Source of the DNA: Phenylobacterium aquaticum
GTDB lineage: Bacteria; Pseudomonadota; Alphaproteobacteria; Caulobacterales; Caulobacteraceae
Length of the DNA stretch: 64,000 bases
NCBI RefSeq assembly: GCF_022695515.1
Contig: NZ_JALDPT010000020.1
Span: 1 to 64,000 of the forward strand
Direction: 5' to 3'
Numbering within the stretch: the first letter of the stretch is position 1; the number at the start of each line of letters is the position of its first letter. Below the pieces are notes generated by a model. That model was not told the DNA's origin and did not search any database. It worked only from the letters and a program-made list of their open reading frames with translations. Of the stretch, positions 20,185 to 29,196 are shown piece by piece. Made by a program: the position numbers and the translations under genes.

Positions 20185-22639
20185 CTAGTACTTCACCGTG
20201 AACGACGCCCCGAAGGTGCGGGTCTGGCCGGGGAAGCGGACCACGACGTTCGCGTTCGAGCTGACGGCGGTCCAATAGTACTCGTCGGTCAGGTTGCGGC
20301 CCCAGAGCGCGGCCTCCCACTTGTCGTCGAGCGAATGGATGCCGATGCTGGCGTTCAGGGTGCTGTAGTCCGGGATGCCGAACAGCGGATTGCCGTCCAG
20401 GTCGGCGTGCGACTTGGTCTGATGGTGGCCGTTGATCGCCACCTGCAGGCCCAGCTTGTCCGTCAGGTCGTGGTTGTACAGCGCCGTCAGGCTGCCCTGG
20501 AAGGTCGGGCTGTACAGGAACGGCTTGCCGTCGAAGCTGGTGGTCTTGCCGGCCGCATTGATCCCGACATAGCCCTTCACCTCGGTGTGCAGCCAGGTGC
20601 CCGACCCCATCAGGGTGAGCGACGGGGTGACGCGCCAGGTGACGTCGCCGTCGAAGCCGTAGGCCTCGGACTTCGGCACATTGGCGAGGCGGGCCAGCGC
20701 CGTATAGATCGGGTCGGCGAAATAGACGCTGAGCTGCTTGTCCTTGTAGTCGTAATAGAAGGCCGAGAGGTTGGCCTGCACCCGGCGCTCGAACAGCGCC
20801 GCCTTGATCCCGGTCTCATAGGCCAGCAGCAGTTCCTGGCGGGCCGGCGCGTCCTGGGTCGAGATATTGGCCGCATTGATCGGCGTGGCCCCGGCCTTGG
20901 CGCCGCGCGACACCGCCCCGTAGAGCAGCACATTGTCGGCCGGCGTCCAGTCCAGCGACACCCGCCAGGCCACATTGTCCTCGTCCAGCTTGGAGGTGAC
21001 GATGCCGAAGCTGTGGGTCGTGGGGTTGAAGGTGTTGCACTGGCCCTGGGTGATCGGCGCCACCAGCCCGTTGGCCGCGAAGAACAGGGCGCGGTTGGTG
21101 ACATTGACGTTGGGCAGCATGTTGCCGTTGAAGTCGCGGCTGCAGCCGGCGAAGTCCTGCTTGTCCTGGGTGTAGCGGATGCCCGCGGTCAGCTTCAGGA
21201 CGTCGGTCAGCTTGTAGTCGCCATTGGCGAAGACGCTCTGGGTGGTGGTCTTGATGTTGCCGACGTCGCGATAGGTGCGGAACGCCTGGCTGGCCTGCAG
21301 CGGGGTGTAGCCGCCGGAATTGAACGGCGTGCCCAGCAGGGTCAGGGTGTAGTAGCGGATGAACGGCACATTGGCGTTCTGGCCGAGCAGGGTGCGGTTG
21401 GAGTCGAGGATGGTGTCCTTGCCGTAATAGGCGCCGACCAGCCAGTTGGCCTTGTCGGTGTGGCCCTCGGCGTGCAGCTCCTCGGCGATGGATTCGATGT
21501 CGCCTTCGGCGTGCTGGACCAGGATCTCGTAGGGCGCGCGACCAGTCGAACACCGCATCGCGCTTCAGCTTGTTGTAGCTGGTCAGCGAGACGATCTTCA
21601 CATCGTCGCTCAGGTCATAGCCGACCCGCAGCTTCACCGCGTTGAAGGTGTTGTTTTCGCGCAGGGGCCCGCCGATGCCCAGGCCCGTGCCCACGTCCGT
21701 GGCGCGCTGGCTGTAGGGCGCCCAGTCGGCCTGGTCGGCCGAGGTCGGCACGTGGGTCGAGATATAGGTGGCCAGGCCCGGCGCATTGAACAGACTGGTG
21801 GTCCCGCCGTTCGCGGGGTCCGTCGCCGGGGTGAAGCCGATGCCCTGGGCCGCCACCGTGTCGGACTGGTTCTTCCACCAAGTGTAGCTCAGGTCGACCT
21901 TCAGGGCGTCGGTGGGCTCGAAGGCCAGGGCCCCGCGCACGCCATAGCGATGGACCTCGCCCAGCTTCTCGCCGCGGGTGTTGGACTTCTGCCAACCCTC
22001 GTCGCTGTCGTCGGTGCGGAAGGCCAGGCGGCCCTGGACCTTGTCACCCAGCGGGCCGGAGATCATGCCCTCGATATTGTGGGTCTTGTAGTTGCCCACC
22101 TCGGCGGAGATCTGCGCCTGGAAGGTGTCGGTCGGCTTGTTGGTGACGAAGTCGATCAGGCCGGCCGTCGTGTTGCGGCCATAGAGCGTGCCCTGCGGGC
22201 CCTTCAGCACTTCCACCCGCGCCAGGTCCATGACCGGGCCGGTGTTCATCATCGGATAGGCGTAGGCGACTTCGTCGACATAGGTGCCGACCGTCGAGGT
22301 CGCCGACATGTTGATCGTGTTGAAGCCGATTCCGCGCAGGGTGTAGGTCGGCACCCCCTGATAGCTCTGCGACACCGAGAAGCTCGGCACCACGCTGGCC
22401 AGGTCCTTCACATTGGTGACGTGCAGCTTTTCCAGCTGGTCGCCGCGGAAGGCCTGGATGGCCATGCCGACGCTGTTGGCGGTCTCTTCGCGGCGCTGGG
22501 CGGTGACGACGATGGCGTCGACCGTGGTGGCCTGGTCGGTCTCCGCGGCGGCGGCGGCGTAGGCCGGCGCGACGCTCAACAGCGCCCCGGCGGAGGCGCC
22601 AAGCGCCAGCATGGCGCGGAGGGTGCGGGTCTGGATCAT
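20185..22639 (-). pseudogene. TonB-dependent receptor with internal frameshift
   Basis: The N-terminal part has a signal peptide (MIQTRTLRAML... AAAA), a TonB-box-like segment (DAIVVTAQRREET), a plug domain (TYTLRGIGFNT, VEVLKGPQGTLYGRNTTAG) and early barrel strands. The C-terminal part continues the barrel to a terminal aromatic residue-rich strand (GASFTVKY). The two meet at about 21534-21542. Reading FDWS then RAPYEILVQ needs two extra bases (one CG) in a run of CG dinucleotides, so a 2-base loss split the gene. If the sequence is right, the product is truncated and lacks most of its barrel. The start at 22639 is the ATG with GGGGAG 6 bases upstream. The palindrome 90 bp upstream links it to the LuxR gene. 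Confidence 0.85.
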
Positions 22640-22728
22640 CTGTATCTCCCCAATCAAGCCCGGCCGCCTCGCGTGGGCGTCCGTGGTCTGTCGGGGGGAA
22701 GCTCCCCAAACCGGGGGCCTGGAACAAG

Positions 22729-22744
22729 CTATCGAAGCTGATAG
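22729..22744. promoter_or_regulatory. Operator-like palindrome, copy 1
   Basis: CTATC-N6-GATAG with flanking CAAG on the left, 90 bp upstream of the TonB receptor ATG. The same palindrome occurs at 24087 upstream of the LuxR gene. It is a candidate binding site for that LuxR protein. Confidence 0.6.
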
Positions 22745-22805
22745 GTCCGCAGCGAAACCCGCGCCCCTGTGCTCTTGGCGCGACAGGTCCCGCTACGGCA
22801 GCGGC

Positions 22806-24008
22806 TCAGAGCCCCAGCACCAGCCGGGCCATGATGTCTCGCTGGATCTCATTGGAGCCGCCATAGATCGAGGCCGCGCGGTTGTTCATGTAGCGCGCCA
22901 TGCTGGTCAGGCCGTGCTCCGGCCCGACGAACGGCAGGTTCGAGCCCGGCGCGCGGGCCTCCAGCTGCTCGACCCCGGCATAGTGGGCCAGGCCCTCGAT
23001 GGCGATCTCGTCCAGCCGCTGCATGGCCTCGGTGCCTTGCGTCTTCAGCATGGACGAGGCCGGCCCCGGATTGTTGCCCGAGGCCAGCGCCGCCAGCACC
23101 CGGTGCTCGGTCATCTCGATGGCGTCGAGCGCCACCCCGGCCGCCGCCAGCTTGGCCCGGAAGGCCGGATCGTTGATCAGCGGCCCGCCGCCGTCGCCGG
23201 CCTCCTCTCGCGCCAGGGCCTTGAGCCGTTCGAACGAGACCTTCAGCCCCGCCGCCGAGCCGCCGCCACGCTCGAATTCCAGGAGGTACTTGGCCACCGT
23301 CCAGCCGGCGTTCTCCGCCCCGATCCGGCTCGAGACCGGCACGCGGACATTGTCGAAGAACACCTGGTTCACCTCATGCTCGCCGGCCAGGGTGATAATC
23401 GGCTTTACGCTGATCCCGGGCGTGTCCATCTCCAGCAGCAGGAAGGTGATCCCCGCCTGGGGCTTGCCCTCCGTCTGGGTGCGGACCAGGCAGAACATGC
23501 GGTTGGCCCAGTGGGCGTGGGTCGTCCAGATTTTCGACCCGTCGAGCACATAATGGTCGCCGTCCAGCCGCGCGCGCAGCTGCAGGGCCGCCAGGTCCGA
23601 CCCCGCGCCCGGCTCGGAATAGCCCTGGCACCAGTAGTCCTCGCCGGCCAGCATGCGCGGCAGGTAGTAGGCTTTCTGTTCGTCGGTGCCGTAGCCCATG
23701 ATCACCGGCCCGACCATCTTCAGCCCCATGGGCGCCAGGCTCGGCGCGCCAGCCCGCGCGCATTCGGCCGCGAAGATGTGGCGCTGCATCTCGTTCCAGC
23801 CGGGCCCGCCATATTGCACCGGCCAGGCAGGGGCGACCCAGCCCTTCTGGTGCAGGATCTTCTGCCAGGCGAGGCTGTAGGCCTTGTCCATGAACACGCT
23901 GGTCGCCCGACGGCCGGCCTGGCGCAGCTCCGGCGTCAGGGCCTCGTCGAGAAAGGTTCGCACCTCGTCGCGAAACGCCAGGTCCTGCGGTGAAAGATCG
24001 AGATTCAT
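22806..24008 (-). CDS. Acyl-CoA dehydrogenase
   Basis: A 400-residue FAD enzyme that introduces a C=C bond in an acyl-CoA thioester. The family signatures are the N-terminal helices (LAFRDEVRTFLDEAL), the FAD/substrate strand (YWCQGYSEPGAGSDLA), the beta-domain GSKIWTTHAH and the C-terminal IYGGSNEIQRDIMARLVLGL. Sequence style resembles ACADs of steroid, terpenoid or xenobiotic acyl-CoA routes rather than short-chain beta-oxidation (inference). It lies between the TonB receptor and the divergent LuxR gene, and its promoter region contains the shared palindrome. Confidence 0.92.
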   Translation of the reverse strand: MNLDLSPQDLAFRDEVRTFLDEALTPELRQAGRRATSVFMDKAYSLAWQKILHQKGWVAPAWPVQYGGPGWNEMQRHIFAAECARAGAPSLAPMGLKMVGPVIMGYGTDEQKAYYLPRMLAGEDYWCQGYSEPGAGSDLAALQLRARLDGDHYVLDGSKIWTTHAHWANRMFCLVRTQTEGKPQAGITFLLLEMDTPGISVKPIITLAGEHEVNQVFFDNVRVPVSSRIGAENAGWTVAKYLLEFERGGGSAAGLKVSFERLKALAREEAGDGGGPLINDPAFRAKLAAAGVALDAIEMTEHRVLAALASGNNPGPASSMLKTQGTEAMQRLDEIAIEGLAHYAGVEQLEARAPGSNLPFVGPEHGLTSMARYMNNRAASIYGGSNEIQRDIMARLVLGL

Positions 24009-24086
24009 GGCGCGCTTCCCCAGCGGCGCCGTTTCCCGACGCCGCGTTCAGGTCTAGGCATCGCCACTATGGCCCGCGGGATCAAG

Positions 24087-24102
24087 CTATCGGGAGTGAT
24101 AG
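24087..24102. promoter_or_regulatory. Operator-like palindrome, copy 2
   Basis: CTATC-N6-GATAG, again preceded by CAAG, in the 127-bp gap between the divergent acyl-CoA dehydrogenase (start 24008) and LuxR (start 24136) genes. It is positioned to control both promoters. Confidence 0.65.
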
Positions 24103-24135
24103 GCCAGCAACCGGGCCGTGTTCAGAGAGCGAAAC

Positions 24136-24918
24136 ATGCTGCCGACTGACGCAAGATCGATGGGTCTGGCCCAGGCCGACGCTCTGGCCCGCGACGTCGC
24201 CGCCTTCGGGCGCGAGGTGGGCCTGCCCTTCATCGCGGTCAGCGCCGACATCTCCAGTCCCGACCCGATGCTGGGCGCCGACGGCCGTCCGCTCGCCGAG
24301 ACCCTGTTCCGCTGGATCGATCCGGACATGGCCTATTGGCGCGACCGCGGTTTCGCCCTGCGCTCGCCCTTCGTGCTCGCCGCCCGCTACATGGCCGAGC
24401 CCTTCTATTTCGCCGCCGGGCGGTTCGCGACCTGGCGGCCGGCGCCGCGGCTGGAGGCCATTCCGGTCGAGCAGACGGCCCGCGATCATGGCGTGGCCGG
24501 GGCGCTGATCGCGGCGGCCCATCTGCCGGGCGGTCTGATCGGCGCCGTGGTCTGGGCCACCCCGGACCCCACCGTCGATGTCGCCGGGATCTTCGCGCGG
24601 GAAGGCGCGCGGGCCCACATCCTGGTGCTCAAGCTGATGGCCGCCTATCACGAGGCCCGCGGCGCCCTGCCGGCCATGGCCGAGGGCACGGCGCGCCTGA
24701 CCCGGCGCGAGATCCAGTGTCTGAAATGGGCCGCCGCCGGCAAGACCGACGCCGTGATCGCCGAACTGATCGGCATCTCGGCCCCGACCGTGCGCTTTCA
24801 CCTGAAGAACGCCGCCCAGAAGCTGCAGGTGGTCGGCCGCGCCCAGGCCGTGCGCGAGGCCGCCGCCCTGGGCTATGTCGGCGGCGGGCTCAATCCCGCC
24901 CGCCGGGCCGCCCCCTGA
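24136..24918 (+). CDS. LuxR-family regulator (LuxR solo)
   Basis: A 260-residue regulator. The N-terminal ~180 residues form an autoinducer-binding-like domain (DPDMAYWRDRG, then aromatic-rich RYMAEPFYFAAG). The C-terminal 65 residues are a GerE/LuxR HTH (LTRREIQCLKWAAAGKTDA, then ISAPTVRFHLKNAAQKLQV). No luxI synthase is in the window, so it may sense an exogenous or non-AHL ligand. The start ATG has AGAGAG 6 bases upstream; a GTG at 24118 is an alternative. It is divergent from the acyl-CoA dehydrogenase and shares its palindrome-bearing promoter region. Confidence 0.88.
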   Translation: MLPTDARSMGLAQADALARDVAAFGREVGLPFIAVSADISSPDPMLGADGRPLAETLFRWIDPDMAYWRDRGFALRSPFVLAARYMAEPFYFAAGRFATWRPAPRLEAIPVEQTARDHGVAGALIAAAHLPGGLIGAVVWATPDPTVDVAGIFAREGARAHILVLKLMAAYHEARGALPAMAEGTARLTRREIQCLKWAAAGKTDAVIAELIGISAPTVRFHLKNAAQKLQVVGRAQAVREAAALGYVGGGLNPARRAAP

Positions 24919-25872
24919 TCAGGCCGGCGCGCGGGCGTATTTCGCCGCCATCTGGGCCATCACCTCGTCGAACTCCGCCACGATCTCGGAGATGATCTGG
25001 GCGACCGGCTTGACGGAGTCGATGCGGCCGGCGACCTGGCCCGACAGGGCGATCGAGGCCTCCATATCGCCGCCGAAATAGAGCGCCTGGGAATTCCGGA
25101 ACTCCGGGGCGACGCCGTTCTCGCCGGGCTCCCGCTCCAGCCGGCTGGTCTTCTCGGTGCGCAGGGCCCGGCAGGCGGGGCCGGGGCCGAAGCGGTTCAG
25201 GAACACCGTGTCGGTCTCCTTGGCCGCGACGATGGCGTCCTTCCAGTTCTGGTGCACCGGGCTCTCGGCGGCCGAGACCATGCGGGTGCCCATCTGGATC
25301 CCCTCGGCCCCGAGCGCGAAGGCCGCCGCCATGCTGCGCCCATCGACCATGCCGCCCGCCGCGATGATCGGCACGTTGAAGGTCGAGCAGACCAGGGGCA
25401 GCAGCACCATGGACGAGACGTCGCGGGCATTCTTGAACCCGCCGCCCTCCGCGCCCTCGACCACCAGCCCGTCGACCCCGGCCTCGATCGCCTTGGCCGC
25501 CGCCGCCAGGGACGGCACGACGTGGAAGACCGTCAGGCCGGCCTCCTTCAGCGCGCTGCAATAGCGGTTGGGATCGCCGGCCGAGGTGGTGACGAACTTC
25601 ACCCCCTGGTCGACCACGAAGGAGACGATGTCGGCGTCGCGGACATAGGCCTGGGCGATGTTCACCCCGAACGGCTTGTCGGTCAGCTGCCGCATCTTCT
25701 TCACCTCCTCGCGCACGGCGGGCAGGTCGCCGGACGAGGTCTCGATGATCCCCAGCCCGCCGGCGTTCGAGACGGCGGAGGCGAGCGCCGAGCGGGCGAT
25801 CCAGCCCATCGGCGCCTGGATGATCGGATAGTCCACGCCCAGGAGTTCGGTGATGCGGGTCTTGATCTTCAT
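24919..25872 (-). CDS. Nitronate monooxygenase / 2-nitropropane dioxygenase family
   Basis: A 317-residue FMN-dependent TIM-barrel enzyme. The start segment (PIIQAPMGWIA), the central GAEGGGFKN and the FMN-phosphate region (AAGGMVDGRSMAAAFALG, IQMGTRM) match the family. It oxidises nitronates or acts as an enoyl-reductase-like flavoenzyme in related subgroups. Its end abuts the LuxR stop. The ATG at 25872 follows GGGAGG; upstream in-frame sequence is not needed. A perfect CAAACGCGCGTTTG palindrome lies just upstream. Confidence 0.9.
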   Translation of the reverse strand: MKIKTRITELLGVDYPIIQAPMGWIARSALASAVSNAGGLGIIETSSGDLPAVREEVKKMRQLTDKPFGVNIAQAYVRDADIVSFVVDQGVKFVTTSAGDPNRYCSALKEAGLTVFHVVPSLAAAAKAIEAGVDGLVVEGAEGGGFKNARDVSSMVLLPLVCSTFNVPIIAAGGMVDGRSMAAAFALGAEGIQMGTRMVSAAESPVHQNWKDAIVAAKETDTVFLNRFGPGPACRALRTEKTSRLEREPGENGVAPEFRNSQALYFGGDMEASIALSGQVAGRIDSVKPVAQIISEIVAEFDEVMAQMAAKYARAPA

Positions 25873-25887
25873 GGCGGGGCGTCCTCC

Positions 25888-25901
25888 CAAACGCGCGTTT
25901 G
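25888..25901. promoter_or_regulatory. Perfect 14-bp palindrome upstream of nitronate monooxygenase
   Basis: CAAACGCGCGTTTG begins 16 bp upstream of the start codon. Its form resembles sites of TetR-family fatty-acid regulators (CAAAC-N4-GTTTG type). No regulator gene is adjacent. Confidence 0.55.
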
Positions 25902-25951
25902 AATGGACGCCATTAGCCAGGGTCGCGGGGCCGCGCGTCAAGCCGGCCTGT

Positions 25952-26809
25952 TCAGCGCGAGACCTCGAAGGTGAGCGTCGTGGTCATGGATTTCGCCGTC
26001 GGCGCCGCGCCCTCGACCCGCGGCGGATACTGGGCCTGGATCACATAGACCCCCGGCTGGTCAAAGCTCACCGCCTCTCCGGCCCCGCCCTTCGTCACGC
26101 CGGACCAGGTGAAATGCTGCGCAGCATAGGCGTCGCCCGCCCGCACAATGGAAAGCTGGGCGCCCACCACCGGCTGGCCGTCGTTCAGCACCTGGAACCG
26201 GAAGGCGTCGCCGGCATAGAGGTCGTTGGGGTGGCTGAGGGGCGCGATCTCAAGCCCCTGGCCCACCGGCTTGGGAAAGGCCTTGGGCGCGCCGCGGGTG
26301 ACATAGAGGTCGGCGCGCAGGGTCCCGACCGAGGTCAGGGTCTCGGCGCTCGGCGGCACGGCGGCCTCGTCGATCGGGCCGTCCGCGCGCGGGGCTTCCC
26401 CCGGCGGCGGGGCCGGACGCGGCGGACCGCCCGGCCCGCGCACCATCCGCCAGACCCCGTCGATCTTGGCCCATTTGGCGCTGCGGCCCGCCCGCTCCCC
26501 GGTGGAGATCCGCCAGGTCCCCTCGGTCGGCAGCGGCGCCTCCAGCACCGCCATCTCCTTCAGCACCGTGACCGCGGCGATCTTGACCGCTGCGCCGTCC
26601 GGGCCCGTGACCGTGAAGTCGCCCGCGCCGCGGATCGGGAAGTCGGGCACGAACATGTGCGCCTCCTCCGACATGGCCGCCTGCACCGTCACCATGTCCC
26701 GGTGCGGCGCGAAGGTCAGCGGCGCCAGATAGGGCATGTGCCCGGCGCTGGCCGCGGACCCCAATGCCAGGACCGTCAGGCCCGCCGCGAAACCGATCAG
26801 ACACCGCAT
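25952..26809 (-). CDS. DUF4198-domain periplasmic protein
   Basis: A 285-residue exported protein. The signal peptide (about 1-22, ending ASAGHM) is followed by the DUF4198 fold: GHMPYLAPLTFAPHRDMVTV, a mid region with EGTWRIST, and PNDLYAGDAFRFQVLNDGQP followed by GVYVIQAQYPPR. Members are linked to metal (nickel, cobalt, iron) handling or to flavinylated redox clusters. A proline-rich linker sits at about residues 125-140. It is divergent from the ApbE gene and shares with it a Fur-like palindrome. Confidence 0.85.
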   Translation of the reverse strand: MRCLIGFAAGLTVLALGSAASAGHMPYLAPLTFAPHRDMVTVQAAMSEEAHMFVPDFPIRGAGDFTVTGPDGAAVKIAAVTVLKEMAVLEAPLPTEGTWRISTGERAGRSAKWAKIDGVWRMVRGPGGPPRPAPPPGEAPRADGPIDEAAVPPSAETLTSVGTLRADLYVTRGAPKAFPKPVGQGLEIAPLSHPNDLYAGDAFRFQVLNDGQPVVGAQLSIVRAGDAYAAQHFTWSGVTKGGAGEAVSFDQPGVYVIQAQYPPRVEGAAPTAKSMTTTLTFEVSR

Positions 26810-26835
26810 CTGCGCACTCCGTGAGAACAGACCGC

Positions 26836-26866
26836 CTTGCTAATGCGACCTATTCTCATTAGCAAG
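26836..26866. promoter_or_regulatory. Fur-like palindrome in the divergent promoter
   Basis: Perfect 10-bp arms CTTGCTAATG and CATTAGCAAG flank an 11-bp centre. On the minus strand the core reads AATGAGAATAGGTCGCATT, close to the Fur consensus with its ATGAGAAT half. It lies between the DUF4198 and ApbE starts, so iron control of both is likely. Confidence 0.75.
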
Positions 26867-26895
26867 AGCCGCCCGCTTTCAGTTCCGGACCCTCC

Positions 26896-28332
26896 ATGCC
26901 GTCGCCCGTCCTGCTCTCCGCCCTGATGTCCGCGTCCGCCGTCGCCGCCCAGCCGCCGGCCGAGCCCGAGACCTTCCGGTTCCACGCCGACCACGTGCTG
27001 GGAACCTCGCTCGACATGGCGGTGACGGGGTCCAGCGCCGCCGAGGCCCAGTTCGCCTTCGCCGCCGCCCAGGCCGAGATCGCGCGCCTGGACCAAGTGC
27101 TGTCCGGCTGGCGAGACGACAGCGAACTCGCCGCCCTGAACCTGACCTCCGAACGCCAGGTCTCGGCCGACCTGTTCGCGGTGATCGGCGCCTGCGAGAC
27201 TTGGCGGGTCCGCTCGGACGGCGCCTTCTCCGCCCGCCTCGGTCTCGTCGAGGCCGCCTGGTCCTCAGCCGACCGACGCCTCGACGCCTGGGCCCTGTGC
27301 GACAGGGCGCAGGCCGCGTCCGCTCCGGTGACCCTCGACCCCGCCCGCCGCTCGGTGAGCCGCCCTGACGGCGTGCGCTTCGCCCCCGACGGCCTGGCCA
27401 AGGGCTATATCCTCGACGCCGCCCTCGCCGCCGCCCGGCGCGCGGCGCCCTGCGCCCAGGGCCTGATGATCGACATCGGCGGCGACCTGGTCTGCGCCGG
27501 CGACCGCGCCTGGCGGGTGGGGGTCTCAGATCCGGCCCGCCTGCAGGACAACGCCGCCCCCTATGCGACGCTCAATCTGCGCGGCCAGGCCCTGGCCGTC
27601 AGCGGCCCCGGCCTTCGCGACCGCCATGTCGCGGGCGAGGCGATCTCCCATCTCCTGAACCCGGCCACCGGCCAGCCCGCCCCCCGCGCCCAGGCCGCCG
27701 TGGTCGCCCCCCGCGCCGTCGACGCCGACGCTCTGGCCACCGCGCTCGCGGTCCTGCCCCCCGCCGACGGCCTGAGGCTCGCCGCCCGCACGCCGAGCGC
27801 CGAGGCCCTGATCCTGGCCGCCGACGGAACCGTCCATCAGACCGAGGGCTGGTCGGCGATCACCTGCCAGACCTCCCCGCCCCTGCCCGCCGGCTTCCAG
27901 CTGGAGGTCGGCTTCGACCTGCCCAAGGTGGCCGTGTCGAACTACAAGAAGCCCTATCTGGTGGTCTGGGTGACCGACGCCGACAAGGCCCCGGTCAAGA
28001 CCCTGCTGATCCTCGGCGCCAAGGGCGAGTATCACGAGGACAATTATGTCTGGTGGCGGCGCTATGGCCGCAAACAGCCCGGCCTGCTCGACGCCATGGC
28101 CAAGCCCACCCGCGCGCCCGGCCACTATGCGGTCGGCTGGGACGGGACCGACGACAAGGGCGCCCGCGTCCCCCAGGGCCGCTACATCGTCCACGTCGAG
28201 GCGACCCGCGAGCACGGCGGCCACACCTATGAGACCTTCGAGGTCGATCTGGGCGCCAGGCCGGTTGAGACCAAGGCGCCCGCCAAGGACGAGCTGGGCG
28301 CTGTCGCCGTGCGCTACGGGAAGACGAAATGA
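26896..28332 (+). CDS. apbE: FAD:protein FMN transferase fused to DUF2271
   Basis: A 478-residue bifunctional-looking protein. After a short N-terminal hydrophobic region, residues ~35-310 form an ApbE domain (GTSLDMAV, LAKGYILDAAL, MIDIGGDL, AISHLLNPATG, the last holding the Mg/FAD site and the C-terminal catalytic stretch). Residues ~320-470 are a DUF2271 domain (VSNYKKPYLVVWVTDAD, NYVWWRRYG, YIVHVEATREHGGHT). ApbE attaches FMN covalently to a threonine or serine of target proteins in the periplasm. The fusion with DUF2271 and the next gene PepSY fits an extracytosolic redox module. Start: first ATG after the Fur-like site; the N-terminus looks like a weak signal sequence (VLLSALMSASAVAA). 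Confidence 0.88.
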   Translation: MPSPVLLSALMSASAVAAQPPAEPETFRFHADHVLGTSLDMAVTGSSAAEAQFAFAAAQAEIARLDQVLSGWRDDSELAALNLTSERQVSADLFAVIGACETWRVRSDGAFSARLGLVEAAWSSADRRLDAWALCDRAQAASAPVTLDPARRSVSRPDGVRFAPDGLAKGYILDAALAAARRAAPCAQGLMIDIGGDLVCAGDRAWRVGVSDPARLQDNAAPYATLNLRGQALAVSGPGLRDRHVAGEAISHLLNPATGQPAPRAQAAVVAPRAVDADALATALAVLPPADGLRLAARTPSAEALILAADGTVHQTEGWSAITCQTSPPLPAGFQLEVGFDLPKVAVSNYKKPYLVVWVTDADKAPVKTLLILGAKGEYHEDNYVWWRRYGRKQPGLLDAMAKPTRAPGHYAVGWDGTDDKGARVPQGRYIVHVEATREHGGHTYETFEVDLGARPVETKAPAKDELGAVAVRYGKTK

Positions 28333-28955
28333 AGGCCGACGCCAAGCGGCCGCGCGCGAGCCTCAAGGTCGAGATCTATCGCCAGTCGCGCCTCTGGCAC
28401 GGCTATCTCTCGGCCTTCGCCTTCCTGGCCCTGATCTTCTTCGCCGGCACCGGCCTGATCCTGAACCATCCCGAATGGGTCCCGACCAAGCCTGACCCGC
28501 GCCCCGTGGAGCGGACCGTGACGCTCACCCCCGCCGAGCTCGCCGCCGCCAAGGCCGCGCCCGACCCGGCGAAGGCGCTCACCGCCGCCCTGGCCGCCAA
28601 GATCAAGCTGCGCGGCGCTTACCAGTCCGGCGAATTGCTGGACGACGAGGCCCAGATCCGGCTCGAGGGCGTGACCGGCTCAACCGACATCCTGGTCGAT
28701 CTGAAGTCCGGCCGGGCCGAGGTCAGCCTGGCGCGCGCCGACCTGGTCACCACGATCAACGAACTGCACCGCGGCAAGAACACCGGCGCGGTCTGGAAGG
28801 CGATCATCGACGCCTCGGCGATCCTGGTCCTGGCGCTCTCCCTGATCGGCTATGTGCTGTTCTTCTCCCTGCGCTTCCGCCTGCGCACCAGCCTGATCCT
28901 GACGGCCGCCAGCCTCGCCGTCCTGTTCGGCGCCTTCTGGCTGTTCGTCCCCTAG
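28329..28955 (+). CDS. PepSY-associated transmembrane protein
   Basis: A 208-residue membrane protein. One membrane helix sits near residue 25 (GYLSAFAFLALIFFAGTGLI), then a periplasmic PepSY-like region (60-140, including LHRGKNTGAVWK) and two further helices at the C-terminus (ILVLALSLIGYVLFFSL, TAASLAVLFGAFWLFV). Proteins of this type carry electrons across the membrane in iron-reduction or redox systems and occur with ApbE, DUF2271 and DUF4198. The ATG overlaps the apbE stop (ATGA), so the two are translated together. FMN attachment here is inferred from the neighbours. Confidence 0.85.
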   Translation: MKADAKRPRASLKVEIYRQSRLWHGYLSAFAFLALIFFAGTGLILNHPEWVPTKPDPRPVERTVTLTPAELAAAKAAPDPAKALTAALAAKIKLRGAYQSGELLDDEAQIRLEGVTGSTDILVDLKSGRAEVSLARADLVTTINELHRGKNTGAVWKAIIDASAILVLALSLIGYVLFFSLRFRLRTSLILTAASLAVLFGAFWLFVP

Positions 28956-28979
28956 GCTCTAGAGTGCTCGCCTCAGAAT

Positions 28980-29131
28980 CCTTCTCCCCTTGCGGGAGAA
29001 GGTGTCGGCGCAGCCGACGGATGAGGGGTCGCACTTCGATCGCAACAGCCCCTTGCCGCCCGATCACATCCGCCTTTCAACCCCTCATCCGACCTCCTTC
29101 GGAGGCCACCTTCTCCCGCAAGGGGAGAAGG
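28980..29131. repeat. Dispersed REP/BIME-like element, copy 2
   Basis: Outer ends CCTTCTCCCCTTGCGGGAG and complement, inner GATGAGGGGT and ACCCCTCATCC. The centre differs from copy 1 (17773). It lies between the PepSY gene and the adenine deaminase gene, which are on the same strand. Confidence 0.85.
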
Positions 29132-29196
29132 AGTTTGGGTCCTGACGCAGGGCCAAGGCTGGGCTAAAGCCTGACGAGCTGGATCAGGAGCGCCCC

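Noticed and set aside
24118..24135. GTG start for the LuxR gene
   Set aside because: The ATG at 24136 has better ribosome-site spacing; the extra residues add nothing to the domain.
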